From contig PAZF01000016.1 of assembly GCA_002715505.1 (NCBI GenBank), positions 1 to 46,599 on the forward strand: 46,599 bases of DNA. Direction: 5' to 3'. Shown here in pieces: positions 1 through 7,553 of this stretch. The DNA is from Candidatus Pelagibacterales bacterium (lineage in GTDB: Bacteria > Pseudomonadota > Alphaproteobacteria > TMED109). How positions within the stretch are numbered: position 1 is the stretch's first letter; each line of letters begins with the position of its first letter. The notes under the pieces are model-generated. The model did not search any database. It was given only the letters and a program-made list of their open reading frames with translations, and was not told where the DNA came from. Both the position numbers and the translations under genes were made by a program.

Positions 1-138
1 AGAAACGACATTAACTCGATTTAGGAAAACAGCCTTAAGGGCATCTTTCCATACCCATGTAGATAGAGGAAAATAGCTTAATGGCTGATAATCAGCATTT
101 AAAACTAAACAAGGACTACTATTTAAACTTCCACTCAC
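1..138 (-). CDS. HNH endonuclease family protein, N-terminal part (runs off the window start)
   Basis: Reading the minus strand from a GTG at 138 gives 46 codons with no stop up to the window edge. The residues include LVLNADYQPLSYFPLS and then WVWKDALKAVFLNRVNVV, which is how the small HNH endonuclease family common in Alphaproteobacteria begins (usually about 185 residues). The HNH catalytic part lies outside the window. GTG is the only possible start: an in-frame TAA sits directly before it, and a purine-rich AGAGAAG lies a few bases upstream. The hydrolase gene is upstream on the same strand with a 47-base gap, so the two may be co-transcribed. Seen: frame and motif. Inferred: nuclease identity, from the N-terminus only. 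Confidence 0.7.
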   Translation of the reverse strand, partial: MSGSLNSSPCLVLNADYQPLSYFPLSTWVWKDALKAVFLNRVNVVS

Positions 139-185
139 TTAAATCTTCTCTTTACTAAGGATTTTACAAGACTATTACAAATACA

Positions 186-824
186 TCAAAGTCTTTTTTT
201 AATAAAATCACATCCTAATATTAAACCGTCCTCATTTATTGAATGCTCTAAATCACTGTAAGATTTAGTTTGTATAGTATTACACATATTGCCCAACTTT
301 TTTTTTGCTTCTTCCATTTTTATTATTGGAACCACAGAATCTAGCTCTCCATGAATTAATAATATGTCATTTTTAATAATATTTTCTGGCAACTCCCCAT
401 CTAAAAATGCTCCAGAATACCCTATTATACCTTTGCATTTTTTTCTAATCGAAGTAAATAAAGAAAGCATAGTTCCTTGACTAAAACCTACTAAAAAAAA
501 ATCTTCTTTTCCTAGATTATAATTACTTAGTTGAGAATTTATATATTCATTTAAAAGTATATATGCTTTTTCAAGGCCCTTACTAATTTCTTTTTTATCT
601 TCTGTAAAAATATTAAACCATTGCTTACCACTTGGGTTTTCTGAACATACTTCCGGTCCATCTGGTGCAAAAAAGGAAATATTATTTAATTCATTTTCCC
701 AATGATGTGATATTTGAATCAAATCATTTCCATCTGAGCCCCAACCATGTAGAAAAAAAACTAAATTTTTGGTTAGGTTTTTAGATTGATTAACTGGCCC
801 TAATAATTTTTCTTGCATATTCAT
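186..824 (-). CDS. phospholipase/carboxylesterase-type serine hydrolase (alpha/beta fold)
   Basis: This is a 212-residue alpha/beta hydrolase of the phospholipase/carboxylesterase (Abhydrolase_2) family, whose members cleave carboxylic or thioester bonds in the cytoplasm. The nucleophile elbow is GFSQG with Ser115. The likely triad partners are Asp162 in GELDSVVP and His194 in DLEHS. HGWGSDG near residue 26 forms the oxyanion region. Length matches the family and there is no signal peptide. Translation could start at Met1 or Met3. It is divergent from the HIG1 gene with only 49 bases between the starts. The substrate cannot be deduced. Confidence 0.88.
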   Translation of the reverse strand: MNMQEKLLGPVNQSKNLTKNLVFFLHGWGSDGNDLIQISHHWENELNNISFFAPDGPEVCSENPSGKQWFNIFTEDKKEISKGLEKAYILLNEYINSQLSNYNLGKEDFFLVGFSQGTMLSLFTSIRKKCKGIIGYSGAFLDGELPENIIKNDILLIHGELDSVVPIIKMEEAKKKLGNMCNTIQTKSYSDLEHSINEDGLILGCDFIKKRL

Positions 825-873
825 ATTATATTTTTACATTTACAATTATAATACATAATTTATATTTTAAAGC

Positions 874-1071
874 ATGGAAATAATTTTAAATTACGGTATT
901 GTATTTTTTTCTATAGCAGTTTTTATAGTTTTGACACTAGGAGTTTTTGCTATGGCTCGAGGAGACTCTTTTAATAAAAACTGGTCTCAAAAGTTAATGA
1001 GAATGAGAGTTTTATTTCAGGCTGTTGCTATTCTTTTAATAGTTATCATATTTGGGTTTTGGAGCTCATAG
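874..1071 (+). CDS. HIG1-domain twin-transmembrane small protein
   Basis: A 65-residue protein with two hydrophobic helices (about residues 5-27 and 45-63) joined by a short basic loop, MARGDSFNKNWSQKLMRMR. The RMRVLFQA element before the second helix is the signature of the HIG_1_N (hypoxia-induced protein) domain. In mitochondria relatives bind respiratory supercomplexes and cytochrome oxidase; the bacterial role is less clear. In many Alphaproteobacteria this gene stands just before etfB-etfA, as here (an adenosyltransferase gene often sits between them but is absent). No strong ribosome site is visible before the ATG. Confidence 0.85.
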   Translation: MEIILNYGIVFFSIAVFIVLTLGVFAMARGDSFNKNWSQKLMRMRVLFQAVAILLIVIIFGFWSS

Positions 1072-1144
1072 TTAAATTTATTTAACTTTACTTGTAAAAA
1101 ATACATATATATAAATAAATAGATATATGTAGATTAAAATATTA

Positions 1145-1150
1145 TATAAT
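1145..1150 (+). promoter_or_regulatory. possible -10 element for etfB-etfA
   Basis: TATAAT at 1145-1150 lies 27 bases before the etfB start, inside the 106-base gap after the HIG1 gene. No convincing -35 is present 16-18 bases upstream, and the gap is so AT-rich that a chance match is likely. An AGGA at 1169-1172 is a suitable ribosome site for etfB. Confidence 0.25.
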
Positions 1151-1177
1151 GTAATAAAATTTATAATTAGGATATTT

Positions 1178-1930
1178 ATGAAAGCTTTAGTAGCAGTAAA
1201 AAGGGTAATAGACTACAATGTGAAAGTAAGAGTCAAAACAGATGAGTCTGGTGTAGAAAAAGATAATGTGAAGATGTCAATAAACCCCTTTGACGAAATT
1301 GCGATTGAAGAGGCTGTGAGGCTTAAAGAAAAAAATATATTAGATGAAGTAGTTGTTGTATCAATAGGAGACAATTCTGTAAAAGAAACCATACGATCAG
1401 CTTTAGCAATAGGTGGAGATAGAGGAATACATGTAATGGCTAACATTGATTTGGAGCCATTAGGAGTTGCTAAGATATTAGCAGAGTTTTGTAAAAGAGA
1501 ACAAGTTGACGTTGCTTTTTTAGGAAAGCAAGCTATAGATGATGACTTCAATCAAACAGGTCAGAAACTGGCAGCTCTATTAAATTGGCCGCAAGCTACT
1601 TTTGCATCCAAGGTGATTATTAAGGAAAAGAAAGCTTTAGTTACTAGAGAAGTAGATGGAGGATTAGAAACATTGGAGGCTAATTTGCCAGTAGTAATTA
1701 CCTCAGATCTCAGATTAAATGAACCTAGATACGCTTCTTTGCCTAATATAATGAAAGCAAAGAAGAAGGAAATTTTAGAAGTTTCTGCTGATGAATTAAA
1801 TATTGATTATAAACCACGTCTAAAAATTGTTAAAGTTTCAAGTCCAAAAGAAAGAGGTGGAAATGTTACAATGTTACCTGATGTAGAAGAACTTATTAAA
1901 ACTTTAAGAGAAAAAGAGGGATTGATATAA
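1178..1930 (+). CDS. etfB: electron transfer flavoprotein subunit beta
   Basis: A 250-residue ETF beta subunit. With EtfA it forms the soluble FAD/AMP heterodimer that takes electrons from acyl-CoA and other flavin dehydrogenases and passes them to ETF-ubiquinone oxidoreductase. The family signature is clear at about residues 160-200: VDGGLETLEANLP, LRLNEPRYASLPNIMKAKKK. The last part is the recognition loop that docks on partner dehydrogenases. Length matches the family. The stop codon shares one base with the etfA start (TAATG), so the two subunits are translationally coupled. No partner dehydrogenase lies in the window. Confidence 0.97.
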   Translation: MKALVAVKRVIDYNVKVRVKTDESGVEKDNVKMSINPFDEIAIEEAVRLKEKNILDEVVVVSIGDNSVKETIRSALAIGGDRGIHVMANIDLEPLGVAKILAEFCKREQVDVAFLGKQAIDDDFNQTGQKLAALLNWPQATFASKVIIKEKKALVTREVDGGLETLEANLPVVITSDLRLNEPRYASLPNIMKAKKKEILEVSADELNIDYKPRLKIVKVSSPKERGGNVTMLPDVEELIKTLREKEGLI

Positions 1931-2853
1931 TGAGATGTCTTTTAATTCTAGAACTAGAAAATGGAAAGCCTAGCAGATCTAGCTTAGCAACAGTAACAGC
2001 TTCCAAAAAACTTGCTGAGGATATTGATATTCTTATACTTGATACTGAAGTAAATGACGATGTGTTGAATTCAATAGATGCTGAAAATGTTTATCATTTT
2101 TCAGCAAGTCCAAAAAACTTATTGGCTGAAGAGATTGTAAAAATTTTAGAAACGCTTTCTATTAAATATGATTTTATTTTATCTCCATCTGGAACTTTTT
2201 CTAAAAACTTTATGCCTAGACTAGCTGCCAATTTAGATAAACAAATGATATCTGATGTAACAAATATTCATGATAAAAACACTTTTGATAGACCAATTTA
2301 TGCTGGTAACGCAATAGCTACAATCAGATCTGATGAAAAAATTAAACTTATTACTATTAGATCTACTGCTTTTGAGCCATATTCCAATGAAAATAGTAAT
2401 AAAAATGCTAAGCTTATTTCTTTAAATCTTCCTGAAGAAGCAAAGTTTAATAAATTTGTTAGTAAAGAAGAGTCAAAGAGCGAAAGACCTGAACTATCGT
2501 CTGCTAGAATAGTTGTTTCTGGAGGTAGAGGAATAGGCTCAACTGAAAATTTTAAAATAGTAGAAAGTCTTGCTGATAAACTTGGTGCAGCAGTAGGTGC
2601 AAGCAGAGCAGCAGTAGATGCGGGATATATATCAAATGATTATCAAGTAGGACAAACAGGTAAAGTAGTAGCACCTGAGTTATACATTGCTATTGGAATT
2701 TCAGGAGCAATACAGCATTTGGCAGGAATGAAAGACAGCAAAGTAATTGTGGCGATAAATAAAGATGAAGACGCACCAATTTTTCAAGTAGCTGATTATG
2801 GATTAGTTGGTGATTTATTTAGTACTATTCCAGAAATTACTAAATTAATTTAG
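1930..2853 (+). CDS. etfA: electron transfer flavoprotein subunit alpha
   Basis: A 307-residue ETF alpha subunit, the FAD-carrying partner of EtfB. The N-terminal domain is variable. The C-terminal FAD domain starts near residue 195 with [14 protein letters not shown] and continues with [44 protein letters not shown] and [21 protein letters not shown], all characteristic of the family. Length is normal (about 310). It overlaps etfB by one base and is followed after 8 bases by the ThrH-type gene. In many relatives the next gene is 3-hydroxybutyryl-CoA dehydrogenase, which is missing here. Confidence 0.97.
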   Translation: MRCLLILELENGKPSRSSLATVTASKKLAEDIDILILDTEVNDDVLNSIDAENVYHFSASPKNLLAEEIVKILETLSIKYDFILSPSGTFSKNFMPRLAANLDKQMISDVTNIHDKNTFDRPIYAGNAIATIRSDEKIKLITIRSTAFEPYSNENSNKNAKLISLNLPEEAKFNKFVSKEESKSERPELSSARIVVSGGRGIGSTENFKIVESLADKLGAAVGASRAAVDAGYISNDYQVGQTGKVVAPELYIAIGISGAIQHLAGMKDSKVIVAINKDEDAPIFQVADYGLVGDLFSTIPEITKLI

Positions 2854-2861
2854 AGGTTATT

Positions 2862-3488
2862 TTGCATTTTATTGGCATTGATTTAGAAGGTGTATTGGTT
2901 CCAGAGATATGGCAAACTTTAGCAAAAAAAATAAATATTAAAGAACTAGAACTCACAACTAAAGATATTCCTAACTATCAGAATTTAATGAAGAACAGAA
3001 TAAAAGTTCTTAAAAGAGAAAATATCAAAGCAAAAGAACTGTTTGAAATAGCTAAGAATATTAATCCTTATAAAGGAGCAGAGAAATTTTTATCAGAGAT
3101 ACGAAAGAATCATCAAGTAATTATTTTATCAGATACTTTTTTTAATTTGTCTCGTCCAATATTCAAAAAATTAAATTTTCCTACAGTTTTCTGTCACCAC
3201 TTAGAAGTAGATAAGGATGGAATGATTTCTGGCGTGAATAGATGTGCGACTGATCACAAAAAAAAAGTTATAAGATTTATGAATAATTTAAGTTCTAATA
3301 CTATTGCAATAGGAGATAGTTACAATGATTTAGCTATGCTTAAAGAAGCTAATCTTGGAATACTATTTAAGTCAACTAAAGAGATAATATCCAAAAACCC
3401 TAATTTTTTTAATTGTGAAACTTACAAAGTATTACTAGATACTATTAATAAAAACCATAAAGAATGGAGTAATCGATATGTTAAGTAG
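2862..3488 (+). CDS. thrH: ThrH-type phosphoserine phosphatase / phosphoserine:homoserine phosphotransferase
   Basis: A 208-residue HAD-superfamily enzyme close to Pseudomonas ThrH, which dephosphorylates phosphoserine and can transfer the phosphate to homoserine. Motif I is IDLEGVLVPEIW (nucleophile Asp7; the usual second Asp is Glu9, as in ThrH). Motif II is ILSDTFF near residue 89 and motif IV is AIGDSYNDLAML near residue 144. The start is TTG at 2862, supported by a GAGGT ribosome site 7 bases upstream and by alignment to the family N-terminus. It follows etfA by 8 bases and overlaps the nicotinamidase gene by 11. Serine synthesis is the likely role; the phosphotransferase activity is inferred from the family only. 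Confidence 0.88.
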   Translation: MHFIGIDLEGVLVPEIWQTLAKKINIKELELTTKDIPNYQNLMKNRIKVLKRENIKAKELFEIAKNINPYKGAEKFLSEIRKNHQVIILSDTFFNLSRPIFKKLNFPTVFCHHLEVDKDGMISGVNRCATDHKKKVIRFMNNLSSNTIAIGDSYNDLAMLKEANLGILFKSTKEIISKNPNFFNCETYKVLLDTINKNHKEWSNRYVK

Positions 3489-4212
3489 AAGAAGTCTTTT
3501 ATTTAGTACTTTAGCAAGCACTATTTTTTTTAAAAAAAAATTATTATTGTCGCACGAATCTTCTTCCAAACCCTATGATAAAGAATTCAATCGTACTGAT
3601 GAAGACATTTTAATAATAGTAGATGTGCAAAATGATTTCTGTCCGGGAGGTTCGTTGGCCGTGAAAGATGGGGATAAAATAATTAAAGAAATAAATATAA
3701 TTCAAGAAAAATTTAAATATATAGTTCTTACTCAAGATTGGCATCCAGAAGACCACACTTCTTTTTCCTCGACGAATCCTGAAAAAAAAGTATTCGAAAT
3801 CAAGGATATGCCTTATGGAAAACAAGTGATTTGGCCTCCTCACTGTATCATAGGTACAAAAGGTGCTGAGTTTCATAAAGATTTAAATATTGAAAAGGCT
3901 AATTTTATAATTAGAAAAGGATTTAGAAAAAATATTGATTCTTATTCCGGATTTTATGAGAATGATAAAGTCACTTCTACAGGATTAGATGGTATTTTAA
4001 AGTCCCTACAAATAAAAAGAGTTTTTGTTGTAGGATTGGCTTTAGATTTCTGTGTTCAATACACAGCAATTGATAGTGCAAAGTTGGGTTACAAAACTTT
4101 CGTTATTAAGAACGCTACAAAGCCTGTAGATATTGGTAGTTCTGTTAAAGATACACTAAATAATTTTAAAAAGCATAAAGTTAACTTTGGAAACTTAGAT
4201 GGGTTTATTTAG
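3478..4212 (+). CDS. pncA: nicotinamidase/pyrazinamidase with possible Tat signal peptide
   Basis: A 244-residue isochorismatase-fold amidase that hydrolyses nicotinamide to nicotinate for NAD salvage. The catalytic triad is visible: Asp49 in IIVDVQNDF, Lys147 in IIRKGF, Cys192 in LALDFCV. Metal ligands are Asp87, His89 and His93 in DWHPEDHTSF and His122 in WPPHC. The core starts near residue 43, so the protein carries about 40 extra N-terminal residues compared with the usual cytoplasmic enzyme (about 210). These begin MLSRRSLLFSTLAS, a twin-arginine-like motif. The only other in-frame start before the core is a TTG at codon 24. It overlaps thrH by 11 bases. Function is well supported; export is an inference. 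Confidence 0.9.
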   Translation: MLSRRSLLFSTLASTIFFKKKLLLSHESSSKPYDKEFNRTDEDILIIVDVQNDFCPGGSLAVKDGDKIIKEINIIQEKFKYIVLTQDWHPEDHTSFSSTNPEKKVFEIKDMPYGKQVIWPPHCIIGTKGAEFHKDLNIEKANFIIRKGFRKNIDSYSGFYENDKVTSTGLDGILKSLQIKRVFVVGLALDFCVQYTAIDSAKLGYKTFVIKNATKPVDIGSSVKDTLNNFKKHKVNFGNLDGFI

Positions 4213-4727
4213 AATTTTATTAACCAATTTACAAATTCTTCTGACTCCCACTCTATTATCCCTTCAACTTTTGCAAAAGCTTTAAACTCTTTATTAAAAA
4301 TAAACGTTGTAGGCAAACCTCTTAGAGCGAAGTTTTTTGATATTTCTTTTTTATAATCATAATACTTTTCTAAATTATCATATTTATTTTTAGTAAAAAA
4401 TTCCTTTGCATCCTCAATATCTTCATCTTGATTAATGGTAAGAATTTTTACATTAGGAAATTTTTTCTTTAAATGGTTTAGACTACTCATTTCTTTTATA
4501 CAAGGCGCACACCAAGAAGCCCAAAAGTTTATAATATAATAGTCTATTTTTTTATCTATTACATTAATTAAGTTTTTTTTATAGTCATAAAATTTAATTT
4601 TATTCAAATAAGTTTTATTTTCTATTATTTTTATTTTTTCTAAATTACTTGACCAAACTGTAACTGATTTTAAAATTATAATTATAAAAAATAAAATAAG
4701 AAAAAGCTTTGATGATATTGACTTCAT
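4209..4727 (-). CDS. TlpA-like thiol:disulfide oxidoreductase, membrane-anchored
   Basis: A 172-residue thioredoxin-fold protein. An N-terminal hydrophobic helix (about residues 7-25) anchors or exports it to the periplasm. The redox site is WASWCAPC (Cys73, Cys76) and the cis-proline loop is LRGLPTTFIF. Such proteins reduce disulfides in the periplasm, for example during cytochrome c maturation. In many Alphaproteobacteria this gene is divergent from argH, as here, with only 25 bases between the two start codons. Its 3' end overlaps the convergent nicotinamidase gene by 4 bases. The client protein is unknown. Confidence 0.87.
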   Translation of the reverse strand: MKSISSKLFLILFFIIIILKSVTVWSSNLEKIKIIENKTYLNKIKFYDYKKNLINVIDKKIDYYIINFWASWCAPCIKEMSSLNHLKKKFPNVKILTINQDEDIEDAKEFFTKNKYDNLEKYYDYKKEISKNFALRGLPTTFIFNKEFKAFAKVEGIIEWESEEFVNWLIKF

Positions 4728-4752
4728 TGAATATCCTTAAATAAGAGGTTAA

Positions 4753-6153
4753 ATGAAAAATAAAATAAATAAAAGAAAAAAAAATCTTTGGGCAGGTAGG
4801 TTTAGCGAAACGCCTAGTGAGATTATGTCTGATCTAAATGCTTCTATAGGCTTTGATAAAAAGCTTTATGAGGCAGATATAAAAGCCTCAATTCATCACG
4901 CTGAAATGTTAGCAAATCAAAATATTATCAAAAAAAGTGAATCAAAGAAAATAAAGGATGGACTTCTGAAAGTTAGAGAAGAAATAAAAAATAACAAAAT
5001 GATATTTAAGAATGACTTAGAGGATATTCATACACACATTGAGGCTAGACTTATAGAAATAATAGGATCTACAGGAAAGAAGCTTCATACAGCAAGATCT
5101 AGAAATGATCAAGTTGCTACAGCGACAAAAATCTGGGCTAGAGAAGAATGTAAAAATATAAATAATCTATTAAAAAAATTACAGAAGGCCTTATTAGATA
5201 AGGCAACATTACACATAAATGATATTATGCCAGGGTTTACCCATTTACAGCCTGCACAGCCTGTATTATTAGCACATCATTTACTAGCCTACGTTAATAT
5301 GTTTGGCAGAGACAGAGAAAGCTATTTTAGTCTTAGTAGGCATAACCTATCTCCCTTGGGTAGTGCAGCATTAGCAGGTACTAATTACAATATCAATAGG
5401 GAAGAAACAGCAAATAAAATGGGTTTTGAGGGAATAATGAGGAATTCTTTAGACGCCGTGTCAGATAGAGATTTCGTGTTAGATATTTTAAACTTGTGTT
5501 CTCTAATATTTATACATTTAAGTAGGTTATCTGAAGAAATAATAATTTGGAGCTCGCCAGGATTCAATTTTGTAACTTTGTCTGATAAGTATTCAACTGG
5601 ATCATCCATAATGCCTCAGAAAAAAAATCCTGATGCGGCCGAGTTAATAAGAGGGAAAAGTGGAAGAATAATAGGAAATTATGTAGCCTTATTTACTGTA
5701 ATGAAGGGGCTACCTTTGGCCTATTCAAAGGATATGCAGGAAGACAAAGAGCCTTTATTTGACAGTATTGAAACAACAAAAAGTTGCTTGAATGCAATGA
5801 TAGGCATGATTGAGACAATTAAGTTTATACCTAAAGAAATGAAATTAATGTGTTCTATAGGATTTTTGACTGCTACCGATATGGCAGATTGGTTTGTCAA
5901 AGAACTTAATATGAATTTTAGAGACTCTCATAAATTGACTGGAAAAATAGTTAAAATTGCTGAAGAAAAAGGATTGTCTTTAGAAAAATTAAGTCTTAAA
6001 GATTTAAAAAAAATCAATCCAAAAATTTCCAAAAATTTACTTGCTGCTATTAGTTTAGAAAGGTCTATTAATAGCAAAACTAGTATAGGTGGAACTGCTC
6101 CCTTAAACGTAAAAAAAGAAATTTTATTAGCAAAGGAAAAATGGCTAAAATAA
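4753..6153 (+). CDS. argH: argininosuccinate lyase
   Basis: A 466-residue enzyme that splits argininosuccinate into arginine and fumarate, the last step of arginine synthesis. It belongs to the fumarase/aspartase superfamily, whose signature GSSIMPQKKNPDAAEL is present near residue 285 and carries the catalytic Ser loop. Other typical blocks are LWAGRFSE near the N-terminus, HTARSRNDQVAT and PGFTHLQPAQPV. Length matches the family. The ATG is preceded by AAGAGG, a good ribosome site. It heads a run with lptM, lysA and the DUF4175 gene. Confidence 0.97.
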   Translation: MKNKINKRKKNLWAGRFSETPSEIMSDLNASIGFDKKLYEADIKASIHHAEMLANQNIIKKSESKKIKDGLLKVREEIKNNKMIFKNDLEDIHTHIEARLIEIIGSTGKKLHTARSRNDQVATATKIWAREECKNINNLLKKLQKALLDKATLHINDIMPGFTHLQPAQPVLLAHHLLAYVNMFGRDRESYFSLSRHNLSPLGSAALAGTNYNINREETANKMGFEGIMRNSLDAVSDRDFVLDILNLCSLIFIHLSRLSEEIIIWSSPGFNFVTLSDKYSTGSSIMPQKKNPDAAELIRGKSGRIIGNYVALFTVMKGLPLAYSKDMQEDKEPLFDSIETTKSCLNAMIGMIETIKFIPKEMKLMCSIGFLTATDMADWFVKELNMNFRDSHKLTGKIVKIAEEKGLSLEKLSLKDLKKINPKISKNLLAAISLERSINSKTSIGGTAPLNVKKEILLAKEKWLK

Positions 6154-6278
6154 TTTTTTCATTTTTGTTGCTCTCTCTTTCTCTTGCCTGTGGCAAGAAG
6201 GGAGATATTCCTGTTTCTAAAATAAAAGAACAAAGTAATCCAGCAAAAATAGAAAAAGAAAGGAGTTACAACTTTTAA
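6141..6278 (+). CDS. lptM: small LptM/YifL-like lipoprotein (45 residues)
   Basis: A short gene lies between argH and lysA. Its ATG at 6141 overlaps the last 13 bases of argH and it ends 3 bases before lysA. The product begins MAKIIFSFLLLSLSLAC and continues GKKGDIP: a lipoprotein signal peptide with Cys17 as the lipidation site, followed by the CGxKG start that marks the LptM (YifL) family. LptM helps form the disulfides and assembly of the LptDE lipopolysaccharide translocon at the outer membrane. A small lipoprotein gene in this same argH-lysA slot is common in Alphaproteobacteria. The lipobox is near-consensus. Seen: frame, signal and motif. Inferred: LPS function. Confidence 0.8.
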   Translation: MAKIIFSFLLLSLSLACGKKGDIPVSKIKEQSNPAKIEKERSYNF

Positions 6279-6281
6279 ATA

Positions 6282-7550
6282 ATGGAAGGTTTTTCATATA
6301 ATAATAAAAAGCTGCATTGCGAGCAGATTTCTATAGAAAAAATTTGCAAAAAAATTGATACGCCTTTTTATCTCTATTCTAGTAAAGGAATTTTAAGTAA
6401 CTTCAATGCATTATCAAATAAGTTAAAAAACTGTAATGTTTTGATAGCGTATGCAGTAAAAGCTAATTCCAATATATCAATTTTGAGGTTGCTAGCAAAA
6501 AAGGGCGCAGGAGCAGATGTTGTATCATATGGAGAGCTAATCAGAGCTATAAAAGCTGGTATTCCTGGAAAAAAGATTGTTTTTTCAGGAGTAGGGAAGA
6601 CAGATTTAGAAATTTCTAAAGCTATAGATCATAAAATTTTACAATTTAATATTGAGTCATTACATGAGCTACATACAATAGAGAAAATTTCTAGAGAAAA
6701 GAATATAAAAGCCAATATTGCTGTAAGGATTAATCCAGATATAGAAGCCGGAGGTCATCCTAAAATATCTACAGGTAAAAAAACAGATAAGTTTGGTATA
6801 TCCATAACCGAAGCTCTAAAAGTATACAAGCTGGCTTCAGATAGTTCATTTTTAAATATAGTTGGGGTTGATATGCATATAGGATCTCAAATTTTACAAA
6901 TTAAACCATTTAATAATTCTTTTAAAAAGATTGAAAGATTTTGCAAAAAATTAGAAAGTATAAACATAAAAATCAAAAATATTGATTTAGGAGGAGGCCT
7001 AGGAGTTAACTACTCTGATAAAAAAAATGTTGATTTAACAAAAGAATATACAAACTTAATTAAGAATATATATAGCAGCACTAAAAAGAAAATAATAATA
7101 GAACCAGGAAGGTTTATTGTAGCTAATGCCGGTATTTTAGTAACAAAAGTAATTTATAAAAAAAAAAATGATAAGAAAAATTTCATTGTAGTGGATGCTG
7201 GTATGAATGATTTCTTAAGACCAGCACTTTATGATGCTAGGCACAATGTAAAGCATGTTATAATCAAATCAAATAAGTCAAATTCTGATTTTTTTGATAT
7301 TGTCGGTCCAATTTGTGAATCAGCAGATGTAGTTGCTGAAAATGCTAATTTGGATAGCGATATTAAAAAAGATGACCTTCTGTTTATAGATAATGTAGGA
7401 GCTTACGGAGCCACTATGTCATCAACTTATAATAGCAGGAGTTTAATTCCAGAAATACTAGTCCATAAGAAAATGTTTTATAAAATTAGAAATAAAATGG
7501 AAGCAGATGATTTTATAAAATTAGAGAAAATACCTAATTGGTTAAAATAA
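6282..7550 (+). CDS. lysA: diaminopimelate decarboxylase
   Basis: A 422-residue fold-type III PLP enzyme that decarboxylates meso-diaminopimelate to lysine. The PLP-binding lysine is Lys60 in IAYAVKANSN. Further family blocks are GAGADVVSYGEL, RINPDIEAGGHPKISTGKK..DKFGI, DMHIGSQI, the glycine-rich DLGGGLGVNY, EPGRFIVANAG, and the C-terminal GPICESADVVA and GAYGATMSSTYNSR that complete the active site. Length is normal. It follows the lptM-like gene by 3 bases and precedes the DUF4175 gene by 3, consistent with one operon. Confidence 0.97.
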   Translation: MEGFSYNNKKLHCEQISIEKICKKIDTPFYLYSSKGILSNFNALSNKLKNCNVLIAYAVKANSNISILRLLAKKGAGADVVSYGELIRAIKAGIPGKKIVFSGVGKTDLEISKAIDHKILQFNIESLHELHTIEKISREKNIKANIAVRINPDIEAGGHPKISTGKKTDKFGISITEALKVYKLASDSSFLNIVGVDMHIGSQILQIKPFNNSFKKIERFCKKLESINIKIKNIDLGGGLGVNYSDKKNVDLTKEYTNLIKNIYSSTKKKIIIEPGRFIVANAGILVTKVIYKKKNDKKNFIVVDAGMNDFLRPALYDARHNVKHVIIKSNKSNSDFFDIVGPICESADVVAENANLDSDIKKDDLLFIDNVGAYGATMSSTYNSRSLIPEILVHKKMFYKIRNKMEADDFIKLEKIPNWLK

Positions 7551-7553
7551 TTT

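Noticed and set aside
81-158. Plus-strand frame of 25 codons starting MADNQHLKL
   Set aside because: It lies opposite the N-terminus of the HNH endonuclease gene, whose residues match a known family. It is explained as antisense shadow.
1071-1086. Inverted repeat GTTAAAT-TT-ATTTAAC after the HIG1 gene as a terminator
   Set aside because: The stem is purely AT except its ends, the loop has 2 bases, and no T-run follows. Such palindromes are expected by chance in this AT-rich DNA.
1103-1130. Inverted repeat ACATATAT...ATATATGT before etfB as an operator
   Set aside because: It is made of alternating A and T in an AT-rich gap, and no regulator or second copy supports it.
1213-1551. 112-codon minus-strand frame inside etfB
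   Set aside because: It is antisense to a fully conserved gene and shows no family motif. Similar antisense frames inside other genes were dismissed for the same reason.
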